A stretch of DNA of 41,868 bases from Chryseobacterium sp. CH21 (lineage in GTDB: Bacteria > Bacteroidota > Bacteroidia > Flavobacteriales > Weeksellaceae), in contig NZ_QICI01000056.1 in assembly GCF_004119445.1 (NCBI RefSeq), forward strand, positions 1-41,868, given 5' to 3'. The notes below the pieces were generated by a model that was given only the letters and a program-made list of their open reading frames with translations, was not told the DNA's origin and ran no database searches. Every line of letters begins with the position of its first letter. Within the stretch, counting starts at the first letter, position 1. Below are positions 16,336 through 24,653 of the stretch, in pieces. Position numbers and translations under genes: made by a program.

Positions 16336-17844
16336 ATGATGAAAAAATACCTTATTTATATATCACTTTTGGGAGCACCCTTATTTTGGGGACAAAATAA
16401 AGTGAATGAAAAATCTGTATACCAGCAGAACTGGACGTTATCGGAGAAAGAAAACGAGACCATAGCATTTGATGCTGATGTGAAATTATCTGATGCAGAA
16501 ATTGCTCTGGATAAAAAAATATTTCAGCTCCATAAACAATTTATCAGTGATACGGAAGCCCAAAAAATATCTTTATATAACAGCTCTTTTAATGAATTAA
16601 AACCATTAATAGAAAGCAGCAAGCTGTTTGAACTTCTTCAGACAATGCCGAAAGGAGGTTTACTGCATACCCACAGTGGAGGAATAACCGATGTGAAATG
16701 GATCATTTCAGCTGCCAGAAAATATCAGGAATGCTATGTTTTCGATCAGAAAGATAATAACCAGTTTATTTTCGGACAACTGGGATTTTTTGAAAAAGGA
16801 AAAGTTCCTGCCGGATTTGTAAGTCTTGAGAAAAAACTGACTTCAACACCGGGTTTTGAAAAAGAGCTGGAGAATCTTCTTACCTTGAAACGTGATAATC
16901 TTTGCTCTTATACAGATTATTGGATTGAATTTGAAAAACGTTTTAAGCGCATCAGTCTGCTGCTTCCATACCGCCCTTTCTTTAAAGAATATTATCTGAA
17001 AGGATTTCAGGATTTGATAAAAGACAAAGTACAGCATGTAGAAATCAGATATATCTTTGAGGAACTTTATGATTTTCAGCACGGAAAATACCCTTTGAAA
17101 ACTACGATTACAGATCTTCAGGATATTCTTAAAGGAGTACACCAGTCAGATCCTCAGTTTACCCTGAAGCTGATCTATTCAAGCTTTAAATTCCTGGATA
17201 ATGAAAGTATTGGGAAACAGCTGGAAACGGTATTTGAAATGAAAAAAGAATTTCCGGATATGATCTCTGGTTTTGATCTTGTAGCGGATGAAGCTGCGGG
17301 ACACAACATCAATTTCTTTGAAAAAAACTGGGCAAAAATGAATGAACTTAGTAAAAAGTATGGAGTGGAATTACCTCTTTTCCTTCATGCCGGAGAAAGT
17401 AATTCTGCCTTGAATAAAAATGTTCTGGATGTTGCCCTGTTAAATAATAAAAGAATTGGCCACGGACTGAATCTGATCTACTTTCCAAAAACAATGGAAC
17501 AAATCAGGAAACAGAATAAACTGGTAGAAGTAAGCCCGATCAGTAATCAGATCTTAGGGTATGTAAGTGATATGAGAAACCATCCTGCAAGGGTTTTACT
17601 GAGTAATGGTGTACAATGTTCCATTAGCAGTGATGATCCGTCTGTATACGGATACACAGGTCTGAGCTATGATTTCTGGGTGACACAGGTTTATTGGGAA
17701 CTGGATGTGAAAGCATTGAAAAAACTGGTCTTCAATTCTATTAATTATTCTTCTTTGAATGATGGTGAAAAAAAGAAAGCAATAACTTATTTGAACCAGC
17801 AATGGAATGATTTTGTTCAGAAATCAAATCAGCAATTAAACTAA
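16336..17844 (+). CDS. Secreted adenosine deaminase of the ADGF/CECR1-like type
   Basis: A 502-residue exported metal-dependent deaminase expected to turn adenosine into inosine. Residues 1-20 form a signal peptide (ending FWGQ). The metal-binding HxH is H111-T-H113 in MPKGGLLHTHSGG, the form seen in adenosine-deaminase growth factors rather than in cytoplasmic Add enzymes. HAGES gives H351 and the catalytic Glu354, RIGHG gives His376, and SSDDPSVYG gives the paired Asp433-434. About 90 N-terminal residues precede the barrel, as in ADGF proteins, and total length fits that group. The gene stands alone and ends at a strong terminator. Its role is probably nucleoside scavenging outside the cytoplasm; it could also lower extracellular adenosine in a host, which is inference. 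Confidence 0.88.
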   Translation: MMKKYLIYISLLGAPLFWGQNKVNEKSVYQQNWTLSEKENETIAFDADVKLSDAEIALDKKIFQLHKQFISDTEAQKISLYNSSFNELKPLIESSKLFELLQTMPKGGLLHTHSGGITDVKWIISAARKYQECYVFDQKDNNQFIFGQLGFFEKGKVPAGFVSLEKKLTSTPGFEKELENLLTLKRDNLCSYTDYWIEFEKRFKRISLLLPYRPFFKEYYLKGFQDLIKDKVQHVEIRYIFEELYDFQHGKYPLKTTITDLQDILKGVHQSDPQFTLKLIYSSFKFLDNESIGKQLETVFEMKKEFPDMISGFDLVADEAAGHNINFFEKNWAKMNELSKKYGVELPLFLHAGESNSALNKNVLDVALLNNKRIGHGLNLIYFPKTMEQIRKQNKLVEVSPISNQILGYVSDMRNHPARVLLSNGVQCSISSDDPSVYGYTGLSYDFWVTQVYWELDVKALKKLVFNSINYSSLNDGEKKKAITYLNQQWNDFVQKSNQQLN

Positions 17845-17866
17845 TCGGGATGATCCTGAAAAAATA

Positions 17867-17898
17867 AAATCGCATTATTGAAGTCAATAATGCGATTT
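17867..17898. terminator. Bidirectional terminator between the deaminase and AlkX-like genes
   Basis: Perfect 15-base arms (17867-17881 and 17884-17898, AAATCGCATTATTGA type) separated by AG, with A/T flanks on both sides, between two converging genes. Confidence 0.8.
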
Positions 17899-17917
17899 GT
17901 CTTTTAATAGATCTTAA

Positions 17918-19129
17918 TTACTTTTTAAACTTTAACCTTGATAATTCTTTTTTTATTGTAGAACCTAATTTTGATGGACTTACTTTTGTCAGAACCAAAG
18001 ACTCACAGCTATTGAAAATGGCAAAACGTCTTATCGATTCTGCCAAAGGTTTCAGCCATAACTCAGTTTCTATAGTATTGTTTTCAATATGTAAATGAAT
18101 AAGTTCCAGCTTTTTTTCTTTTCTGTGGGCTTTACAGTCAACCCTTCCAATAAACTGATCTCCAAACAGGATAGGCAGGCAGAAATAACCATACTGTCTT
18201 TTTTCCTTTGGAGTATAGCATTCCAGACGGAAATCAAAATCAAAAATCTGTTTGATCCGATCTCTATGGATAATAGAGTTGTCAAATGGAGACAACAGCC
18301 GGACATCAGGATCTGTAGTATCAAATGTCTTTTCAAAAACATCGTTCTGAACAAAGACAAAAGATCCTTCCTCAATAGTAGCTTTTGATATTATATTTTC
18401 TTCAAGCATCATTTGTAAAACCTTATTGACATTCGTCTTTAAATCATTTCCCTTCCTGAGATGGGTGATCTGTTTTAATGTAGTAAATCCATAAGCCCGC
18501 AGATTGGTTTTTACCAGATATTCCGCCAGTTCAAGTGGAGTAGGCTCTGTAGTATCAATAGAAGAGGGTAGAACCCTTTCAGCGAGATCATAAGTTTTCT
18601 GCATTCCGGAGCGTCCGCTGATCATCAGATCACCCTGCATAAAAAGTCTTTCAAGAGCGAGTTTGGCAGGTTTCCAGTTCCACCAGCTTCCTGTTTTATG
18701 GCTTTCATTTTCAAAATCCCTTGCTCTTTTTGGACCTTCATTACGAATGGTGTCTACCACATACTCCATTACTTTAGGATCAGCGTTGTAGTAACGGGAT
18801 TCTCCTCTTTTGATCGTCAGCATTTGAGGTAAAACATATCTGAAATCCTGCATAGGAAGATAAGAAGCAGCGTGGAACCAATATTCAAATACTTTGCGCT
18901 CCTCTACCAGCCCTTCCAGATCATCTGCCTGAAAATCCGGAATTCTTGTCCAGAGTGTATGATGATGAGCCCGCTCTACCATAGATAATGTATCAATCTG
19001 AATATATCCGAGATGTTCCAAAGCATTCAGAACTGCAGCTTTTCCAATTCCGAATGGAGTGTTTTGGGTTAATCCCTGACTATCTAGTGTTGCAAGCTTT
19101 AACTGCCCCAGCGTCAATTTTTTTTCCAT
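17918..19129 (-). CDS. Winged-helix DNA glycosylase of the AlkX/YcaQ (HTH_42) family
   Basis: A 403-residue member of the HTH_42 superfamily, which includes the alkyl-DNA and interstrand-crosslink glycosylases AlkZ and AlkX (YcaQ). The N-terminal tandem winged helices carry GYIQIDTLSMVERAHHHTLW. The catalytic motif reads Q44-I-D46, the Q-hydrophobic-D form of AlkX-like enzymes rather than the Q-x-Q of AlkZ. Further family features are RIPDF, YWFHAASYLP and LLSPFDNSIIHRDR (near residue 280). A C-terminal beta-barrel segment follows, with FIGRVDCKAHRKEKKLELI. No signal peptide. It is likely to unhook crosslinks or remove bulky alkyl adducts from DNA. Transcribed alone. Confidence 0.85.
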   Translation of the reverse strand: MEKKLTLGQLKLATLDSQGLTQNTPFGIGKAAVLNALEHLGYIQIDTLSMVERAHHHTLWTRIPDFQADDLEGLVEERKVFEYWFHAASYLPMQDFRYVLPQMLTIKRGESRYYNADPKVMEYVVDTIRNEGPKRARDFENESHKTGSWWNWKPAKLALERLFMQGDLMISGRSGMQKTYDLAERVLPSSIDTTEPTPLELAEYLVKTNLRAYGFTTLKQITHLRKGNDLKTNVNKVLQMMLEENIISKATIEEGSFVFVQNDVFEKTFDTTDPDVRLLSPFDNSIIHRDRIKQIFDFDFRLECYTPKEKRQYGYFCLPILFGDQFIGRVDCKAHRKEKKLELIHLHIENNTIETELWLKPLAESIRRFAIFNSCESLVLTKVSPSKLGSTIKKELSRLKFKK

Positions 19130-19257
19130 ATTTTAATTCGAAGAAAAACAGATTTTTTGATGTTTTTTCAAATATAATAATTTGCTACAAAATGGATCGT
19201 AAATAAGTGGTTGTGATGGAATGATTTTTCTCAAAAAATAGTTGTTTTATTGGAAAT

Positions 19258-19300
19258 AGGTTGTCTCAAAAGCCAAATCATCTGACTTTTAAGACAGCCT
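19258..19300. repeat. Hairpin repeat TGTCTCAAAAG family, copy A
   Basis: Fifteen-base arms AGGTTGTCTCAAAAG and CTTTTAAGACAGCCT (two mismatches or wobbles). It lies just beyond the end of the minus-strand oxidoreductase gene, where it can also act as its terminator. Related to the hairpin at 22318-22377. Confidence 0.55.
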
Positions 19301-19326
19301 ATTTTGTTAAATTATTTTGTCCAAAA

Positions 19327-20289
19327 CTACACAGACAGTACAATCTTCCCAAACAGAGGCCTGTCCCGTTTCGAGTCTTCTATTCTCTGATGAGCTTTTT
19401 GAACGTCTTCAAGCGGATATATACTGTCAATAACAGGTTTGATACGTCCGGTCTCAATTAATTCTGTGATATGATGCAGTTCATCTCTGCTTTGCCGGGT
19501 GAAAACAAAATGATAAGTCGCATTTTTCTCCCAGGCATTGATGAGGTTTTGTGGCTGCGGAATATCAACCAGGGTTACAACAGAACCATAATCCGCCAAA
19601 GCAAGCGGACTGTCTGAAAGTGTGCTTCCTCCTACAGTATCAATAATTACGTCTACACCTTTTCCATTCGTATGTAATTTTATTTCCTCAATCCAGTTTT
19701 CTTTATGATGATCAATCACTATATCTGCTCCGAGGTTTTTTAGTTTTTCATGTAAAATACTTTGTCCCGTTGTATAGACAAACGCCCCCAGAGATTTAGC
19801 TATCTGTATGGCGAGTGTTCCTACGCCCCCGGAACCGCCAAGAATGAGAATACTGTTGTCTTTTTTTAATTTTGCGCGTACTACAAGCATTTCCCAAACC
19901 GTTCCTCCTATAAGTGGAATGGATGCCGCTTCCTCATAGCTAATATTATCAGGCATCCTGGATAATGAAAACTCATCGGTAATATGATATTCTGAATAGC
20001 TGCCCGAACTGCCAAAACGGGGAGAATAATAAACCTTATCACCAGCTTTCCATTTTTTGACAGCTTCACCTACTGCAACAATATCACCGGCAATATCGTG
20101 ACCTGTTATAATAGGTGTATCGAAAAATGAGGCATAATCACCTCGTCTTATCTGGTAGTCGAGAGGATTAACAGAGGTTGCCCTTACTTTTACAAGCACC
20201 TGAGACGGATCTTTTATAATGGGAACGGGCATTTCTTCCAGCTGTAGAACTTCCGGTCCGCCATAGTTTTTAATAATAATTGTTTTCAT
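19327..20289 (-). CDS. NADP-dependent quinone-oxidoreductase-like enzyme (MDR superfamily, zinc-free)
   Basis: A 320-residue medium-chain dehydrogenase/reductase of the quinone oxidoreductase group. GHDIAGDIVAVGEAV near residue 63 is the GroES-like domain signature. The nucleotide-binding motif GGSGGVG lies at 151-157, followed by AIQIAKSLGAFVYTTG. The Cys/His zinc ligands of alcohol dehydrogenases are absent. It should reduce quinones or enones with NADPH in the cytoplasm. The gene follows the alpha/beta hydrolase on the same strand after 52 bases, so the two may be co-transcribed and under the LysR-type regulator encoded divergently at 21416. Exact substrate unknown. Confidence 0.87.
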   Translation of the reverse strand: MKTIIIKNYGGPEVLQLEEMPVPIIKDPSQVLVKVRATSVNPLDYQIRRGDYASFFDTPIITGHDIAGDIVAVGEAVKKWKAGDKVYYSPRFGSSGSYSEYHITDEFSLSRMPDNISYEEAASIPLIGGTVWEMLVVRAKLKKDNSILILGGSGGVGTLAIQIAKSLGAFVYTTGQSILHEKLKNLGADIVIDHHKENWIEEIKLHTNGKGVDVIIDTVGGSTLSDSPLALADYGSVVTLVDIPQPQNLINAWEKNATYHFVFTRQSRDELHHITELIETGRIKPVIDSIYPLEDVQKAHQRIEDSKRDRPLFGKIVLSV

Positions 20290-20341
20290 AATAAGATATT
20301 TCTCTTACTTTCTTAAGGATTGATTTGTTGATGAATATGTA

Positions 20342-21322
20342 CTATCGAGGCAATGTTCCCATAAACTCAAAGATTTCAGCACCTATTTCTTCAGCGTTGG
20401 TCTCAAGGGCAAAATGTCCGGTATCATAAAATTTTAATTGAGCATCCGGTAAATCTTTTTTATAAGCTTCAGCTCCTGCAGGAAGAAAGTATGGATCTTT
20501 GTTTCCCCATACTAATAATAATTTGGGTTGATATTTCCTGAAGTATTCGTGGAATTTTGGGTATAAGGCCACGTTTGTTCTGTAATCTTTTACCAGATCC
20601 AGTTGTATTTCTATATTTCTTGGTCTGTCAAGAAATTTCTGATCAAGGGTGTAGGCTTCCGGAGCAATTAAAGAAGGATCAGAAACACCATGAAGATATT
20701 GAAATAAGGTAATTTCTTTAGAAACAAAGCCTTTCAATGCCAGGCGGTTGGCTTCTGTTGTTTCCTTCCAGTATTTTTGGATAGGATTCCACTCATTGCT
20801 TAATCCTTCTTCATAGGCATTTCCATTTTGAGAAACAATACCCGTAATTTTTTCAGGATTGTTCATGGCAAGACGCAGACCTACCGGAGCACCATAATCA
20901 AAGATGTAAATGGCAAAACGTTTCATTTCCAGCTTATCTACAAATTTTTGTATCGTTCCTGCAAGATTGTCGAAGGTATAAGAGAATTCATGATGATCCG
21001 GAGCATCAGAATAACCAAATCCCGGAAGATCCGGAGCGATGACATGGTATTTCTTGCTCAAAATCGGAATCAGATTTCTGAACATATGAGATGATGTAGG
21101 ATACCCGTGAAGAAGAAGGATTGTGGGCGCATCAGAAGGGCCGGCTTCTCTGTAAAACAGGTTAAGATCATTTACTTTAATGTTGCGGTAGTGAATAGGA
21201 TGGGTGTTTTCCATAATGTGATGATTTAAATGTAATTTTTGATTGGATTGAGCCATTGCCATGTTGCCTGTTAATAGGGCAGCCGACAGACCTGTAATAA
21301 ATTGTCTTGAAATTATTTTCAT
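20342..21322 (-). CDS. Exported alpha/beta hydrolase of the epoxide hydrolase / haloalkane dehalogenase type
   Basis: A 326-residue alpha/beta-hydrolase. Residues 1-25 look like a signal peptide (ending MAMAQ). An internal start at Met37 would give a cytoplasmic form, but the upstream start is preferred. The oxyanion loop is LHGYPTSS (about 71-78). The nucleophile elbow is Asp142 in IFDYGAPVG: an Asp rather than Ser, as in epoxide hydrolases and haloalkane dehalogenases. The acid is probably the Asp in WGNKDPYF (about 275) and the base His303 in TGHFALE. It is divergent from the LysR gene across 93 bases, the classical arrangement for LysR control. Confidence 0.86.
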   Translation of the reverse strand: MKIISRQFITGLSAALLTGNMAMAQSNQKLHLNHHIMENTHPIHYRNIKVNDLNLFYREAGPSDAPTILLLHGYPTSSHMFRNLIPILSKKYHVIAPDLPGFGYSDAPDHHEFSYTFDNLAGTIQKFVDKLEMKRFAIYIFDYGAPVGLRLAMNNPEKITGIVSQNGNAYEEGLSNEWNPIQKYWKETTEANRLALKGFVSKEITLFQYLHGVSDPSLIAPEAYTLDQKFLDRPRNIEIQLDLVKDYRTNVALYPKFHEYFRKYQPKLLLVWGNKDPYFLPAGAEAYKKDLPDAQLKFYDTGHFALETNAEEIGAEIFEFMGTLPR

Positions 21323-21375
21323 TTATTCTTTTTGATATTCAAAATTAATACGGATATTTGATTATTAAAAACGAT

Positions 21376-21393
21376 TAATTGTAATTTATTAAA
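21376..21393. promoter_or_regulatory. LysR-box candidate between the hydrolase and LysR genes
   Basis: TTAAT and ATTAA arms enclose an 8-base centre in the 93-base divergent gap, fitting the symmetric T-N11-A form of LysR sites. The surrounding DNA is AT-rich, so chance symmetry is possible. Confidence 0.35.
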
Positions 21394-21415
21394 TCACTTT
21401 TAATGATTAATTAAA

Positions 21416-22282
21416 ATGAATACACACGATTTGAAAATATTTGAAGCTGTAGCAGAAACCGGAAGTTTTACAAGAGCTGCCAATATGATGTTTACGGTTC
21501 AGTCCAATGTTACAGCAAGAATAAAAAGTCTTGAAGAAGAGTTTAATACGAAGCTTTTCTCCCGTACTTCCAGAAGAGTAGAGCTAACTTCCGAAGGAAT
21601 GATTCTGATGCAGTATTCTAAACAGATTCAGCATCTGGTGGAAGAAGCCAAAAATAATATCCAAAGTGGTGACAATATCAGAGGATGTTTGAAAATAGGC
21701 TGTATAGAAACAACAATGGCTTTGAAAGTCCCTGAAATCCTGAATACTTTTGATGAAAAATATCCAGGTATTGAGCTGGAGTTTAAATCAGACACCAGAG
21801 ATTCGGTGCTTTCTGATGTCGTAAATTACAATCTGGATGCTGCTTTTGTTTCTGCTCCTGTGAATGCTAAAGGATTGGAGAAAGTTTGTATCAAAGAAGA
21901 GCAGCTTGTTATTCTTGCCTCCTCAAAAGGCCCGGGCCTGCAGACGCTCATCGCGAATGAACCTTTGAAAATAGTGGTATTTGATGAAGGATGTATTTTC
22001 AGGGAAAGATTAGAATCCTGGTTAAGTCATAAAGGAATTCTGAATTATAAAAGTACAGTGCTGAACTCTATTGAAGGAGTGATTAACTTTGTAGAGGCAG
22101 GTTTAGGTATCAGTATATTGCCGGAAGAGATTGTATCTAAATATTATGTCGGAAGAGAACTTAAAACTTACGGACTGAACAAACAGCTGGGAACCATGAA
22201 TACAATTCTGGTTTTTAGAAAAGATGGGCCACAATCACGAGCTTTGCAATGTTTTATAGATATGTATGCACAAGTGGTGTAG
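21416..22282 (+). CDS. LysR-family transcriptional regulator
   Basis: A 288-residue LysR-type regulator. The N-terminal winged HTH spans about residues 3-60 (DLKIFEAVAETGSFTRAAN.., VQSNVTARIKSLEEEFNTKL, FSRTSRRVELT). The effector-binding domain starts near residue 88 (GCLKIGCIETTMALKVP) and is of normal length. GLGISILPEEIV near residue 230 is the usual domain II segment. It is divergent from the alpha/beta hydrolase and probably controls the hydrolase and the quinone-oxidoreductase-like gene behind it. Effector unknown. Confidence 0.9.
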   Translation: MNTHDLKIFEAVAETGSFTRAANMMFTVQSNVTARIKSLEEEFNTKLFSRTSRRVELTSEGMILMQYSKQIQHLVEEAKNNIQSGDNIRGCLKIGCIETTMALKVPEILNTFDEKYPGIELEFKSDTRDSVLSDVVNYNLDAAFVSAPVNAKGLEKVCIKEEQLVILASSKGPGLQTLIANEPLKIVVFDEGCIFRERLESWLSHKGILNYKSTVLNSIEGVINFVEAGLGISILPEEIVSKYYVGRELKTYGLNKQLGTMNTILVFRKDGPQSRALQCFIDMYAQVV

Positions 22283-22317
22283 TTTTCAATAAAGCATTTT
22301 ATGATGTCTAAAAGCAG

Positions 22318-22377
22318 GCTGCCTCAAAAGTGAGATTCTTCACAGCATAGCGTTCAGAATGACACTTTTGAGGCAGC
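22318..22377. repeat. Hairpin repeat TGTCTCAAAAG family, copy B
   Basis: Perfect 15-base arms GCTGCCTCAAAAGTG and CACTTTTGAGGCAGC around a 30-base loop that contains GCGTTCAGAATGA. Located between converging genes. Same outer arms as the repeat at 19258-19300, so this is a dispersed element, possibly doubling as a terminator. Confidence 0.55.
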
Positions 22378-22397
22378 TTATTTAGATCTTAAGAGAT

Positions 22398-22560
22398 TTA
22401 TTTTTTAGGTGTTAAAGAGAAATTATCTACATAAACAGCCTGGTGTACACCATTCAGTAAAACTTTCAGTGCCAGATGCGTATCTTTTTTGATAGAAATG
22501 GCATAAGTTTTTAAAAGTTGTTTTTGTTTGTAAGGTATAAGATTAACGTAAAAAGGGGAG
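22398..22560 (-). pseudogene. 3' remnant of a secreted protein gene
   Basis: A minus-strand open frame without a start codon, lying beyond a terminator. It reads FYVNLIPYKQKQLLKTYAIS, then KKDTHLALKVLLNGVHQAVY, then VDNFSLTPKK and TAA. The ending VDNFSLTPKK is of the kind found at the C-terminus of beta-sandwich (carbohydrate-binding-like) domains in Bacteroidota. The rest of such a gene is absent. Short and unproved. Confidence 0.3.
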
Positions 22561-23313
22561 CGAGGGTAGATAGGTGGTGCAAGAAAATCTCCGAAGCCGG
22601 AAGACTTCGGAGAGCAGAAATTGATAAACGGAAATTAATTTTTTAAGATATCTAAAACCGGATGGCTTGCTTAATATTTGTGCGGATCCGTTTGTACCGC
22701 CCAGATCTTTGGTATCATCATTAATATTCTGTTTTGTAATAAGATATTTATAAGCCATTAAATAAAGATCAACTTTAAAGCTATTGTAAGTGCCGTCCGG
22801 GTTGATGTAACGTTCTAGTCTGCTATTCGTAAAATTTGCTCGGATGTGCCAGGTTCCGTTACTTTTAAAGGTATTTACATTGGGAGATCCCTGTTTATTA
22901 TCATTAACGCCGTTACTGCCATAGTCAAGAGCAACTTTTGTAGAGCCATTGCTAAGTTGAAATGAATAATTATGCACTACTACCAGAAATTTGGTAGCAT
23001 CTATTTTAGTATCATAATCTGTGATTCCTGTGGAAGGAACTCCTGAAATGGTAAGCTTGACATAATTAAATAATCCGCTGGTTTCAAGTGCAGGATTATA
23101 CAAATCGAGGGTGTTTTTAGAAGTGGCAAGAAAACTACCTCCCGTTTTATCCGGTTCACCAGGGTTTCTTACATATAAAGAATTGGTAAAGCTTGAACCG
23201 TTTACATCAAGTGTTTCTGCTGGTGTTGTGGTATTGATTCCTATTTTCTTATTTTGAGCATTAATACATATTCCTAAAAGAAATATAATTGTGCTGTAAA
23301 TTACTTTTTTCAT
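22543..23313 (-). CDS. Secreted protein with VGINTTNP-type N-terminus (paralogue 3)
   Basis: Third of three tandem paralogues. A signal peptide (residues 1-19, ICINAQ) is followed by KIGINTTTPAETLDVNG, a motif typical of many flavobacterial surface proteins and similar to tail-fibre head regions. The body shares with its neighbours an FLVVVHNYSF/FLVVIASYGF strand, a 'NGTWHIRANF' strand and a KVDLYLMAYKYLITK strand, suggesting one beta-rich domain of about 200 residues. The last ~30 residues (..VFRLRRFSCTTYLP..) run through a GC-rich hairpin and look unnatural. With one A fewer in the A6 run at 22639-22644 the protein would stop at 22635 after FRYLKN, just before the hairpin. Function unknown; surface exposure is inferred. 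Confidence 0.65.
   Translation of the reverse strand: MKKVIYSTIIFLLGICINAQNKKIGINTTTPAETLDVNGSSFTNSLYVRNPGEPDKTGGSFLATSKNTLDLYNPALETSGLFNYVKLTISGVPSTGITDYDTKIDATKFLVVVHNYSFQLSNGSTKVALDYGSNGVNDNKQGSPNVNTFKSNGTWHIRANFTNSRLERYINPDGTYNSFKVDLYLMAYKYLITKQNINDDTKDLGGTNGSAQILSKPSGFRYLKKLISVYQFLLSEVFRLRRFSCTTYLPSLPFLR
22589..22612 (-). terminator. Terminator of the three-paralogue operon
   Basis: CTCCGAAG / CTTCGGAG perfect 8-base arms with an 8-base loop, followed on the minus strand by ATTTTCTT. It lies inside the apparent 3' end of the preceding reading frame, which is one reason to doubt that C-terminus. Confidence 0.6.
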
Positions 23314-23319
23314 AGTAGT

Positions 23320-23955
23320 TTATTGAAGTCCTGTTGGGGTATTAGTTGAAGTTCCTATAAATGAACTGTTTACGCTTCCTGTGTAAGTTCCCCAGTCTTT
23401 GATGAGCGCTTTTTCATAGACACAAAGTGTAAGTGTCCAGGTTCCGTTTTGAGCAGATGTTGTGCCTGCTCCCTTAAAACTCAGGTTAACAGCATTATAA
23501 GTTTTTCCTCCACTTGATACATGGGTTATTTCTGTAGAATAGGCTCCGTATGATGGGATACTTGTTGTTGAATTTACACCTGCTGTAGCATCTGTGAAAA
23601 CAGCTCCGGTAATGGCAACAATGTATTTTTCCGTTTCCAGTCCTGTGTTAAGATTGACAACATCTGTCTGGCTCACATTCTTGAGGATAATATTATAAGT
23701 ATTAACAGGAGCTACATTTCGAAGGGAAATATCAAGAAGCTTGACCTTTCCTGCTGGGGTTGTATCTTTTGAACGCGTAAGCAGATAATAGTTACCGGTT
23801 GCATCTGAATTAACAGTATCAATGATATAAGATTCAATAAGTGTTCCTCCTTGAACATCCAGCATGCCCTGCGGATTTGTTGTGTTTATTCCCACTTGTG
23901 CGCTGGCCCCCAAATAAGCACACGCCGTAAATAAAAGTACGGTTATTTTTTTCAT
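23320..23955 (-). CDS. Secreted protein with VGINTTNP-type N-terminus (paralogue 2)
   Basis: A 211-residue protein: signal peptide of about 19 residues (ending GASAQ), then VGINTTNPQGMLDVQGG. The body is beta-rich and Thr/Ser-rich, with YIVAITGAVFTDATAG, AYSTEITHVSSGGKTYNAVN and GTWTLTLCVYEKALIKDWG. It ends in a short STNTPTGLQ tail. It starts 11 bases after the first paralogue and ends 6 bases before the third, so the three are one operon. The 'TWTLTLCVYEKA' strand matches 'VWTLNLLVFDRAYAKEF' of paralogue 1. No enzymatic motif, no C-terminal T9SS-like domain that I can see. Confidence 0.72.
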   Translation of the reverse strand: MKKITVLLFTACAYLGASAQVGINTTNPQGMLDVQGGTLIESYIIDTVNSDATGNYYLLTRSKDTTPAGKVKLLDISLRNVAPVNTYNIILKNVSQTDVVNLNTGLETEKYIVAITGAVFTDATAGVNSTTSIPSYGAYSTEITHVSSGGKTYNAVNLSFKGAGTTSAQNGTWTLTLCVYEKALIKDWGTYTGSVNSSFIGTSTNTPTGLQ

Positions 23956-23966
23956 ATTCTCTTTTA

Positions 23967-24599
23967 TTATTGGATTAAAGGAGCAGAAGCGGCGCCTGTT
24001 CCGGAGGTGTTAACGGTTTGAGAAGAAGTAAATTCCTTTGCATAAGCTCTGTCAAAAACCAGTAAATTGAGTGTCCAGACCCCATCAGGTAATGAATCAT
24101 CTGTTGAGAATCCTACATAATCAGCTTTGAGTTTCCATGTACCATTGGTACTATAGGCATAAACTTCGGGAACAGGAGTAATTAAAGTTGAGGTATAAGT
24201 AAATATGGGCTGCGTAAAGCCATATGAGGCAATAACAACTAAAAACTTATTTGAATTGATTTTAGTATCATATTCATCTATCCAATCTTTGTCTGCACTA
24301 TTACAAGTGATCTTATACTGGATAAGGTTAATAGGAGCCGGAGTAGTAGGTACAAAAGACTCATTGTAAGAGGTAATTTTGTTTTGGGGAGCCGGAGATT
24401 TGATTAAAAAAGAATAATTTTCATCGGCTCCCAGCTTTTCAATAGGATCTTTTAGGGCCATTCCTGACGTTTTCATCGTACCGTTTACCGTAAGCTCTTT
24501 CTCGGGGTTGGTTGTATTGATTCCTACGTTTCCTGTGCTTTGTGCACACGCAGGAATGATAGCACCGGTGAGTAGTACTGTCAAAATAATTTTATTCAT
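23967..24599 (-). CDS. Secreted protein with VGINTTNP-type N-terminus (paralogue 1)
   Basis: A 210-residue protein and the first of the three. A signal peptide (ending PACAQ) is followed by STGNVGINTTNPEKELTVNG. The middle has KFLVVIASYGFTQP and AYSTNGTWKLKADYVGF. The end is VWTLNLLVFDRAYAKEFTSS and a Thr/Ser/Ala-rich tail. The order of strands is the same in all three copies, so they arose by duplication and have diverged widely. The two HTH genes at 24.65-25.4 kb lie upstream on the same strand with a 54-base gap. Confidence 0.72.
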   Translation of the reverse strand: MNKIILTVLLTGAIIPACAQSTGNVGINTTNPEKELTVNGTMKTSGMALKDPIEKLGADENYSFLIKSPAPQNKITSYNESFVPTTPAPINLIQYKITCNSADKDWIDEYDTKINSNKFLVVIASYGFTQPIFTYTSTLITPVPEVYAYSTNGTWKLKADYVGFSTDDSLPDGVWTLNLLVFDRAYAKEFTSSQTVNTSGTGAASAPLIQ

Positions 24600-24653
24600 T
24601 AATGTTGTGTTAAATGTATAATATAGTTTACATGGATATTAGTTGAATTGAAG

